Assembly: GCA_035293845.1 (NCBI GenBank)
Contig: DATGMB010000153.1
Coordinates: 1-19,165, forward strand
DNA: 19,165 bases
Origin: DATGMB01 sp035293845
GTDB lineage: Bacteria; Acidobacteriota; Terriglobia; Bryobacterales; Bryobacteraceae
Direction: 5' to 3'
The translations under genes and the position numbers were made by a program. The notes under the pieces were generated by a model that saw nothing but the letters and a program-made list of their open reading frames with translations, did no database searches and had not been told where the DNA came from. This document shows positions 14,153 through 19,165 of the stretch, piece after piece (the first letter of the stretch is position 1; every line of letters begins with the position of its first letter).

Positions 14153-14704
14153 ATGTCTTATACGGCTTTCCGTGGACTGCAAAGAATCGCGGCGGGGGCC
14201 GCCAACGATCTCCTGAACCTGCTGAGAGACCAGCCACAGGGCGAGGTCATCGTCTTCGATGACTCGACCGGCTCGCAGACGGACCTCGACTTCCGGGACA
14301 AATCTCCAGAGTTCGCGAACGGTCAAGTCAGCGCACCCGCGGGCCCGCGGGGACGCGGACGCCCGCGCTTGGGTGTGATCGCGAAAGAGGTGACTCTCTT
14401 GCCGCGGCATTGGGACTGGCTGAATGTGCAGCCCGGCGGCGCCTCGGTTGCACTGCGGAGGCTCGTCGATGAAGCCCGCAAAACCAGTGGCGATCGTGAC
14501 CGCGTGCGCGCCGCGCAGGAAGCGGCATACCGCTTCATGTCCGCGATCGCCGGGAACCTGCCAGGGTTCGAAGAGGCCACGCGCGCGCTCTTCGCGTACG
14601 ATCGGCGCAGCTTCACCGAACGCATTGCGAACTGGCCGGAGGACGTCCGCGATTACGCCGTCAAACTCGCATTCGCGGACCAGGAACCAGGGCGGGCGGG
14701 GTAA
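14153..14704 (+). CDS. DUF2239 family protein
   Basis: A 183-residue protein matching what I know of DUF2239 (PF09998 type), a family without known function. The pattern is complete: MSYTAFRGLQRIAAG at the N-terminus, EVIVFDDSTGSQTDLDFRD, a basic linker PRGRGRPRLGVIAKEVTLLPRHWDWL, QPGGASVALRRLVDEAR, AAQEAAYRFMSAIAGNLPGFEEATRALFA, and WPEDVRDYAVKLA. The segment GRGRPRLGV is strongly basic and could touch nucleic acid; that is inference. There is no signal peptide or membrane segment. The start is fixed by a strong promoter whose +1 falls on the ATG, and the gene appears to be monocistronic. It is divergent from the pseudogene, and its stop is 12 bp from the stop of the methyltransferase on the other strand. 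Confidence 0.88.
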   Translation: MSYTAFRGLQRIAAGAANDLLNLLRDQPQGEVIVFDDSTGSQTDLDFRDKSPEFANGQVSAPAGPRGRGRPRLGVIAKEVTLLPRHWDWLNVQPGGASVALRRLVDEARKTSGDRDRVRAAQEAAYRFMSAIAGNLPGFEEATRALFAYDRRSFTERIANWPEDVRDYAVKLAFADQEPGRAG

Positions 14705-14715
14705 GCAAACCACGG

Positions 14716-15726
14716 CTACTTTAGCGCGAGAATCGCGTCCAGCGCCGACCCCGTGCGCCGGCCGTCGACTTCGCGGAACCCCGCCGCCCGCAGCAGCCGC
14801 GCGTAATCGCTGAGCGGGCGCTCCTTTCCCTCGGTGCAGATCAGCATGTTCAGCGACTGCATATTGGCTGCGAGCGGGCCGACGCCATCTTCGTGCAGCA
14901 GCTTCTCGCCGATTAGGAGGCCGCCGCCCGCCGGAAGCCGCCCGGCGATCCGCGCCAGCAGCCGCGCAATCTTCTCCTCGGACCAGTCGTGCAGGATGCG
15001 TCCCATGTAATAGAGATCGGCCTCGGGCAGCTCGTCCGTGAAGAAATCGCCGGCCATGGCTTCGATGCGATCGCGCGCGGGCGAGGCAGCGATCCGCTCG
15101 CGCGCGAATTCGGCCACGCGCGGCAGATCGAAGACGACCGCGCGAAGCTCGGGATACCGCTCGCAGGCCGCAATGGCGAGATGCCCGGTGGCGCCGCCGA
15201 GATCGGCCAGGCGCCGGAAGCGCGAGAGGTCGAAGGCGGCCACAATATTGGGCGAAGTCAGCATGCCGAAGCCGTGCATGCCCTGCAGGAAGTCGCGCAT
15301 GGCGGCGTCCGTGCGGAAGAAATGCGAAAACAGGCTCCCGTGCCCGCCGAACGTCTGGCTCCAGCGGTTGGTGCCATCGCGGACCGCCTCGGCCAGGTGG
15401 CCCCACATCGGGTAGAGCGCTTCATCGGAATAGCGAATGTAGCCGGACATCGTGTGCGGGCTCGCAGAGCACAGATACACATCGGCCACCGGCTCGTTGG
15501 CGTAAATGCCGTCCGCTTGGCGCAGCAGCCCGAGCGCGGCGCAGCCGTCGAGCAGCCGCGCGAGCGCATCGGCGTTTACGTCCAGCGCCGCGGCCAAATC
15601 CGCGGCGGCCGAGGGAGCATCGCGGAGGCGGTCGAAAACGCCGAGCGAAACAGCGGCAAACATCGTTTTCGACCGGCGGAAGGCTTCGATGAGGTCGAGA
15701 ACGGGCGAAGGGTCGGGAAGGCTCAT
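14716..15726 (-). CDS. Acetylserotonin O-methyltransferase-like SAM-dependent methyltransferase
   Basis: A 336-residue class I methyltransferase of the plant-type O-methyltransferase 2 family (PF00891 type), with an N-terminal dimerisation/winged-helix part (about 10-90: SKTMFAAVSLGVFDRL, DALARLLDGCAALGLL). The SAM site is LADLGGATGHLAIAACERYPELRAVVFDLPRV at about 173-204. GDFFTDELPEADLYYMGRILHDWSEEKIARLL supplies the candidate catalytic H246 followed by D247, as in family O-methyltransferases. GGGLLIGEKLLHEDG completes the core. The substrate is not predictable; relatives act on small hydroxylated aromatics or polyketide-like compounds. ATG at 15726 overlaps the thiL stop as ATGA, so translation is coupled. 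The frame is open far upstream, but that is only because of GC bias inside thiL. A direct link to thiamine metabolism is not implied. Confidence 0.9.
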   Translation of the reverse strand: MSLPDPSPVLDLIEAFRRSKTMFAAVSLGVFDRLRDAPSAAADLAAALDVNADALARLLDGCAALGLLRQADGIYANEPVADVYLCSASPHTMSGYIRYSDEALYPMWGHLAEAVRDGTNRWSQTFGGHGSLFSHFFRTDAAMRDFLQGMHGFGMLTSPNIVAAFDLSRFRRLADLGGATGHLAIAACERYPELRAVVFDLPRVAEFARERIAASPARDRIEAMAGDFFTDELPEADLYYMGRILHDWSEEKIARLLARIAGRLPAGGGLLIGEKLLHEDGVGPLAANMQSLNMLICTEGKERPLSDYARLLRAAGFREVDGRRTGSALDAILALK

Positions 15727-16661
15727 GGGTTTCGGATTCGCAGATGGTCGTAGCCGCGCGGCGCGAGCGGCGCCCCATCGAGGAGCACCTGGCCGGGGCG
15801 TCCTTTCCGCATGGTACCAATGCGCGTGAGCGGCAATCCCTCGAAGGACGCCGGGACGCGCCGCGACGCCGGAACCGTAAAGAGCAGCTCGTAGTCTTCG
15901 CCGCCGTCGAGCGCCTGCTCGATCGTGGCGCCGGGGAACACCGGCGGCGGCCCGATTGCGGCGGCAAGCCCGGAAGCGAGCGCGAGCCGGCACAAATCGA
16001 GCGAGAGGCCGTCGCTGAGGTCCATGGCGGCGGTGGCCCGCAGCCGCTCGCGCACCCAGCGGCCAAGCGCGAGCCGCGGCTCGGGACGGAGATGCCGCCG
16101 GCGGGAGGCAGCGCTGCGCCCCGCCAGTCCGGCGGCCGATCCGCCGAGCGCGCCCGAAACGTAAATGGCGTCGCCCGCGCGCGCGCCATCGCGGCGCAGG
16201 GCCACCCCACGCGGGGCCGCGCCGCACACTACGACATCGCAGACCAGCTTCGCCGCGTGCCCGAGATCGCCACCGGCAAGCGCCACGCCTTCGCGGTTCG
16301 CGAGCGCCAGCAGGCCATGGTAAAACCGGCGAGTCCAGCGCTCATCCGTCCAGGGCGCCAGGGCCAGGGAGAGCAGGCAAAACCGCGGCACGCCGCCCAT
16401 CGCGGCGATATCGCTCAGGCCGCGGGCCAGCGCCTTCCAGCCGCAATCGGCGGCGCTGTGGGTTTCGCGCCGGAAGTGGACGTTTTCCACCAGCAGATCC
16501 GTGGTGAAGAGCAGGTCCTCGCGCGAGCCGCGCGGGCGGAAGATGGCGCAATCGTCGCCGATGCCGAGGACCACCCCGGAGCCGGCGGCAAGACCCGCCC
16601 GGCGGCGGATGCGCTCGATCCATTCCGTTTCCCCGCCCACCGATTGTGCGTGCTTGACCAT
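15723..16661 (-). CDS. thiL: Thiamine-monophosphate kinase
   Basis: A 312-residue ThiL that phosphorylates thiamine monophosphate to the active cofactor thiamine diphosphate, the last step of thiamine synthesis. It belongs to the PurM/AIRS fold family. Motifs in order: GIGDDCAIF (residues 34-41, metal-binding D36 and D37), TTDLLVENVHFRRE (53-66), GWKALARGLSDIAAMGG (74-90), GGDLG mid-protein, the second half with GDAIYVSGALGG and AMDLSDGLSLDL, and GGEDYELLF with FPGATIEQA close by. All ATP- and Mg-binding blocks are visible and the length is normal. ATG at 16661 has no clear Shine-Dalgarno sequence; an in-frame GTG eight codons in is an alternative. It is the first gene of an operon with the methyltransferase and is divergent from the cold-shock gene across 147 bp. 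Confidence 0.95.
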   Translation of the reverse strand: MVKHAQSVGGETEWIERIRRRAGLAAGSGVVLGIGDDCAIFRPRGSREDLLFTTDLLVENVHFRRETHSAADCGWKALARGLSDIAAMGGVPRFCLLSLALAPWTDERWTRRFYHGLLALANREGVALAGGDLGHAAKLVCDVVVCGAAPRGVALRRDGARAGDAIYVSGALGGSAAGLAGRSAASRRRHLRPEPRLALGRWVRERLRATAAMDLSDGLSLDLCRLALASGLAAAIGPPPVFPGATIEQALDGGEDYELLFTVPASRRVPASFEGLPLTRIGTMRKGRPGQVLLDGAPLAPRGYDHLRIRNP

Positions 16662-16808
16662 ACAATGGCTATCTGAGAGAATACCCTACGCAGTTGAAAC
16701 GGTTGTTTGCGCGCCTCCGAAGTTCTGAGCAAGCCTCGAAAGTCCTTCCGCTTTCCTTGTCTGGGACCCCAAGAGCACGTCGAACAATGATTCAGGAGAG
16801 AAGTCTTC

Positions 16809-17012
16809 GTGAAAGAAAAGGGTGTAGTGAAGTGGTTTAACGCCGCCAAAGGCTATGGATTCATTCAGCGCTCGGGCGGCGACGACGTCTTCGTTCATTT
16901 CTCGGCCATCCAGGCGAACGGGTACCGCAGCCTCGATGAAGGCGCCGAGGTGGAGTTCGAGGTGAAGCAAGGTCCCAAGGGCCTGCAGGCCGAGAACGTA
17001 ATCCGGTTGTAA
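16809..17012 (+). CDS. Cold-shock domain protein (CspA family)
   Basis: A 67-residue single-domain nucleic-acid chaperone of the CspA family. GVVKWFNAAKGYGFIQ contains RNP1 (KGYGFI, residues 14-19), and DDVFVHFSAI contains RNP2 (VFVHF, 27-31); the aromatic residues for RNA/ssDNA stacking are present. The C-terminal EVEFEVKQGPKGLQAENVIRL is typical and complete. It starts with GTG at 16809, preceded by AGGAGAG at about 9 nt. The region from about 16680 to 16808 has no ORF and is probably promoter and 5' UTR; long leaders are usual for cold-shock genes, but I recognise no cold-box sequence. A small CCGGTT/AACCGG inverted repeat overlaps its end (17003-17022). Confidence 0.97.
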   Translation: MKEKGVVKWFNAAKGYGFIQRSGGDDVFVHFSAIQANGYRSLDEGAEVEFEVKQGPKGLQAENVIRL

Positions 17013-17027
17013 GTAAAACCGGTTCAG

Positions 17028-17121
17028 GAGACAGGAGTCGGAAGGCCCGGCGCGTTCAGATTCCTGTCTCGGTTGAGCCGGGCGATTTCGCACGGGCCGC
17101 CGGACAACCCGTCCGGACGGC
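17028..17121 (+). promoter_or_regulatory. Structured leader upstream of the histidine-rich gene
   Basis: Two interleaved inverted repeats occur in the order A-B-A'-B'. A is GAGACAGGA (17028-17036) with TCCTGTCTC (17062-17070). B is GCCCGGC (17045-17051) with GCCGGGC (17077-17083). Only one of the two stems, or a pseudoknot, can form. A further strong hairpin, CCGGAC-aaccc-GTCCGG, extended by GCCG/CGGC with one bulged A, lies at about 17095-17121. It could be a regulatory RNA element or a transcription attenuator for the gene starting at 17157; no U-run terminator is seen. Confidence 0.4.
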
Positions 17122-17156
17122 GATTCGAGCACAGACCTTCCAGGGCCGGGGGCGGG

Positions 17157-17516
17157 ATGATGGGTTGCATGACCTGTAATACCCACTCCGGACACAGCCA
17201 TTCCCACGGCAGTAACTGCGGCCACACCGCAGTGAAGCACGACGGCCACACCGATTACCTGCACGAAGGCCACATGCACAACGTTCACGGCGATCACGTG
17301 GACGAGCACCGCTTCGAGGCCAACGCGCGCAATCCCGTTCAGTGCACCCCGCAGCAGAAGTGCGGCGACGGCCAGGGCAGCCACGTTCACGGCCCCGGCT
17401 GCGGGCACGAAGCCGTTCCCCACTCCGACCACGTGGATTATCTGGTCCGCGGCCGCCTGCACCATCCGCACGGGGACCACTGCGACGATCACGGCATCAT
17501 CGAGATGGCATCGTAA
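17157..17516 (+). CDS. Histidine/cysteine-rich protein with duplicated metal-binding module
   Basis: A 119-residue protein with 23 His and 7 Cys. Two 35-residue modules, residues 17-51 and 78-112, are identical at 20 positions and follow HGxxCGHxAVxHxxHxDYLxxGxxHxxHGDHxDxH. They are joined by a Cys-containing linker (VQCTPQQKCGDG). The N-terminus MMGCMTCNTHSGHSHSHG adds a CxxC and alternating His. Such residues could bind zinc, nickel or copper. I recall similar unnamed proteins in other bacteria, with no established role, so metal storage, buffering or delivery is inference. There is no signal peptide, so it is cytosolic. The start is ATG 17157 or 17160, after GGGGGCGGG. An upstream in-frame GTG (17073) lies in the hairpin leader and has no family-like residues. 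It follows the cold-shock gene by 144 bp. Confidence 0.8.
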   Translation: MMGCMTCNTHSGHSHSHGSNCGHTAVKHDGHTDYLHEGHMHNVHGDHVDEHRFEANARNPVQCTPQQKCGDGQGSHVHGPGCGHEAVPHSDHVDYLVRGRLHHPHGDHCDDHGIIEMAS

Positions 17517-17530
17517 GCCGGCATTCGATC

Positions 17531-17621
17531 CACCGCGGAGACGCAGAGCACACAGAGATTCCGCAGAGAGAATAAAAGGATTTCTCTGCGCATTCTCCGT
17601 GTCCTCTGCGTCTCTGCGGTG
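17531..17621. repeat. Large imperfect inverted repeat (about 40-nt arms)
   Basis: The left arm (17531-17570) and right arm (17582-17621) are complementary at about 34 of 40 positions around an 11-nt A-rich loop. Both arms carry CACCGC(A/G)GAGACGCAGAG, related to the elements at 1768-1800 and 3481-3496. It fills the gap between the converging histidine-rich gene and recX, and transcripts from either side would fold into a long hairpin. It may work as a bidirectional terminator or mRNA-stabilising element, but it looks like a mobile or dispersed palindrome. No ORF is inside. Confidence 0.75.
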
Positions 17622-17641
17622 AAAAATTCAGCCCCGCCATT

Positions 17642-18184
17642 TCACGCCGTCTCCTCTTCCTCCGGCGGTTCGAACCCATCGAGGAGATCCGGGTTTTTCG
17701 CGAACCGCTTGAGCGCACGCAGGATTTCGCCGCTGCGAAATCCGGCGCGGACCAGGCGGCGGTACGCAGAGGCGAGGTCCTTCTCGTCCTGGAACAGGGT
17801 GTCGCGGCCGGCGAGGCGGTATTTGCGGCGGATCCATTCGTCGATCAGGCCCGGCTCATCGACGTCCGTATATACCTCGCGCACCGTCTTTTCGGCCAGC
17901 GCGGGCGCGACCCTGCGCTGCCGCAGGTCGCGCAGAACGCGAACGCGGCCGAAGCGGTCATTGGCGAGCCGGGCCGCGGCGAAGCTTTCGGCGAAGCGGC
18001 GGTCATCGAGGTATCCGTCTTGCTTCAGCCGCGCCAGCACGTCGTCGATATCCCCGGCGCGCGCGGCGCGGCGGCGCAGCTTCTCGCGCAGCTCGCCGGC
18101 GGAATGGGCGCGGGCGGCCAGCGCCTTGAGTGCGTAGGACCACAGCGCGTCAGCGTCTAAGAGCCGGCGTTTCTCTTCCTGCAT
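17642..18184 (-). CDS. recX: Regulatory protein RecX
   Basis: A 180-residue RecX family protein that modulates RecA filament formation. The family's repeated three-helix modules are visible: ALWSYALKALAARAHSAGELREKLRRRA near the N-terminus, DVLARLKQDGYLDDRRFAESFAAARLANDRFGRVRVLRDLRQRRV in the centre (the 'G.LDD.RFA' signature), and a third part, DEKDLASAYRRLVRAGFRSGEILRALKRF, at the C-terminus. The acidic tail PPEEEETA closes the protein. It starts at ATG 18184 after GAAGGGAA. recA is not in the window, so this recX is not in a recA-recX operon here. It is divergent from the YtxH gene; the 87-bp gap holds AGTATACT, a palindrome that gives a TATACT -10 box on both strands. Confidence 0.9.
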   Translation of the reverse strand: MQEEKRRLLDADALWSYALKALAARAHSAGELREKLRRRAARAGDIDDVLARLKQDGYLDDRRFAESFAAARLANDRFGRVRVLRDLRQRRVAPALAEKTVREVYTDVDEPGLIDEWIRRKYRLAGRDTLFQDEKDLASAYRRLVRAGFRSGEILRALKRFAKNPDLLDGFEPPEEEETA

Positions 18185-18204
18185 GAATACGTTCCCTTCG
18201 CGGA

Positions 18205-18212
18205 GTATACTG
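18205..18212. promoter_or_regulatory. Palindromic AGTATACT, shared -10 candidate for recX and YtxH gene
   Basis: The octamer is a perfect palindrome and provides TATACT in both directions in the divergent gap. Neither direction has a good -35 at 16-18 nt, so the call is tentative. Confidence 0.35.
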
Positions 18213-18271
18213 GAAATGACTCAGGCCGTGGAGTTTCCGGCCCCTGAAGATATCCGAAAAGGAGTACCTGG

Positions 18272-18583
18272 ATGGACAAGAACGGACTTTCGAGCTTCTT
18301 ATTGGGATTGGGCGTGGGGGTTGGGATCGGCATGCTTTTCGCGCCCAAATCCGGGGAAGAGACCCGGGAAATGCTGAAGAACAAGGCCAACGAGGGTTCC
18401 GATTTCCTGAAGCAGCGCAGCGCGGAATTCCGGCAGAGCGCCGCCGAATGGGTCGATAAGGGAAAGGAAGCGCTCAACCGGCAGCGCGACAACCTTTCCG
18501 ATGCGATGGAAGCGGGACGGCAGGCCTACCGCGAAACCATCAACCGGGAAGCGCCTCCGGCGGAAGGGCCGGCGCACTCGTAA
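18272..18583 (+). CDS. YtxH domain-containing protein
   Basis: A 103-residue YtxH-type (PF12732 type) small membrane protein. LSSFLLGLGVGVGIGMLFAPKSGEETREMLKNKA (about residues 6-40) combines the glycine-rich transmembrane helix with the 'G.L.APKSG.ETR..L' signature. A long charged helix follows (about 40-95), likely cytoplasmic and possibly coiled. The family is linked to general stress in Firmicutes; the role in this organism is unknown. It starts at ATG 18272 after AAAAGGAG with good spacing. The next gene, also encoding a single-pass membrane protein with a long helical domain, begins 22 bp after its stop on the same strand, so the two probably form an operon. Confidence 0.85.
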   Translation: MDKNGLSSFLLGLGVGVGIGMLFAPKSGEETREMLKNKANEGSDFLKQRSAEFRQSAAEWVDKGKEALNRQRDNLSDAMEAGRQAYRETINREAPPAEGPAHS

Positions 18584-18605
18584 TTACCGGAGAACATGAC
18601 TCTCG

Positions 18606-19165
18606 ATGAGCGACGATATCTTTCGTCTGATCATAGCGGTCGGGGTTAGCGTCATCGCACTGGCATTTCTGGTGCAGATGTTTGCCGGCCTGGCGGCGGC
18701 GCGCGCGGCGCGCGCCATCAAAGACCAGGTCACGGCGCTGGCCGGCCGCTTCGGGCCGCTGATCGAGAAGGCGGGCCCGGCGCTCGACAAAGCCGGGCCT
18801 ACCATGGACAAACTGGCGCTGCTGATCGACAAGGCGGGACCTGGCGCGGATCAGATCGGCCCGACGCTGGCGAAACTCGGTCCGGTTATAGAGAAAGCCG
18901 GGCCGTCGATCGAGAAGGTCGGCGCCATGGTGGAGCGTTTCGGTCCGGTGGCGCAGCGGCTCGAAGAATTCATCGCTCTGAGCAAGGATGTCGTCGAAGA
19001 GACGCGGCCGAAGGTGGCGGAAATCTCCGGCGAAGCGGTCGAAATCGCGCGCGCCGGAAAAATGCAGGTGGACCGCCTCGGCGATCTGCTGAACGATGCG
19101 AGCGGCCGCGCCCGCTCGCGCCTGGAGCAGATCGATCAAATGGTCGAAAGCACCGTGGGCAAGGT
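18606..19165 (+). CDS. Membrane-anchored protein with tandem G-P heptad repeats (partial)
   Basis: The 5' part (186 codons) of a gene running off the right edge. An N-terminal transmembrane helix (about residues 6-29, IFRLIIAVGVSVIALAFLV) is followed by a basic stretch. Ten exact 7-residue units follow at 49-118, of the form hydrophobic-G-P-x-hydrophobic-acidic-Lys (FGPLIEK, AGPALDK, AGPTMDK, LGPVIEK, AGPSIEK), eight of which keep G-P. After them comes a helical region (119-186) without Pro repeats, resembling DUF948 or apolipoprotein-like amphipathic helices. I do not recognise a named family. The start is ATG at 18606, because the frame is closed by TGA just upstream; GGAG lies about 13 nt before it, which is long. 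It probably works with the YtxH protein, judged from operon position and shared topology. Confidence 0.75.
   Translation, partial: MSDDIFRLIIAVGVSVIALAFLVQMFAGLAAARAARAIKDQVTALAGRFGPLIEKAGPALDKAGPTMDKLALLIDKAGPGADQIGPTLAKLGPVIEKAGPSIEKVGAMVERFGPVAQRLEEFIALSKDVVEETRPKVAEISGEAVEIARAGKMQVDRLGDLLNDASGRARSRLEQIDQMVESTVGK

Noticed and set aside
14705..16227. Extension of the methyltransferase to 503 residues
   Set aside because: The added part is out-of-frame reading of thiL; the family N-terminus begins at 15726, coupled to the thiL stop.
15744..16676. A 310-codon plus-strand open frame
   Set aside because: It is the mirror of thiL, with Arg/Ala-rich composition and no family signal.
17531..17621. 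CRISPR array
   Set aside because: The arms are inverted, not direct repeats, and there is no spacer series. No other stretch shows regularly spaced direct repeats, despite the Cas6-like gene at the left edge.
18540..19139. A 199-codon minus-strand open frame at the right edge
   Set aside because: It is antisense to the YtxH tail and the heptad-repeat protein; the plus frame has a membrane helix, a regular repeat and operon spacing.

Overview
The window is GC-rich, densely coded bacterial chromosome. Its gene content points to Acidobacteriota, most likely a Bryobacterales/Solibacter-like lineage. The pointers are the DUF1800-DUF1501 pair, a SIMPL-domain secreted protein, a two-subunit molybdenum hydroxylase, a bacterial inositol-3-phosphate synthase, a DUF2239 protein, a decayed secreted protein of a type I associate with this group, and intergenic repeats of the 'cgcagaggcacagag' kind. 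The assignment is inferred from gene content only; there is no rRNA or other marker gene here.

Layout. The left edge (1-318, minus) holds the 5' part of a Cas6-like RAMP gene that has no visible start codon, just downstream of a tRNA-Leu(UAG) gene (388-474, minus). Next is a minus-strand operon for a DUF1800 and a Tat-exported DUF1501 protein. Divergent from it is a hybrid histidine kinase (PAS-PAS-HisKA-HATPase-REC-REC), followed by a SIMPL-domain protein and msrA, which form a short cell-envelope/oxidative-stress operon. From 7200 to 9712 (minus) lie the two overlapping subunits of a xanthine dehydrogenase/IorAB-type hydroxylase. A small PIN-like (DUF5615-type) protein is divergent from them. 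An orphan LytTR response regulator with an apparently leaderless promoter faces an inositol-3-phosphate synthase gene, which is followed by an SDR epimerase across a REP-like hairpin element.

From 13616 the character changes. There is a decayed secreted-protein gene with a tetranucleotide-expansion frameshift and an internal deletion. Next comes a DUF2239 gene with a near-consensus promoter whose predicted start site falls on its ATG and which carries a 9-bp inverted repeat. An overlapping thiL/O-methyltransferase pair (minus), a cold-shock gene and a histidine-rich protein with an internally duplicated module follow. The histidine-rich gene is preceded by a leader able to form alternative hairpins. 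Then come a large inverted repeat, recX (minus), a YtxH protein, and a membrane-anchored protein with ten tandem G-P heptads that runs off the right edge.

I see no CRISPR array, rRNA gene, transposase or phage module. The least conventional parts are the DUF2239 control region, the histidine-rich gene with its structured leader, the YtxH/heptad cassette and the start-less Cas6-like gene. I do not see one clearly new multi-gene system.
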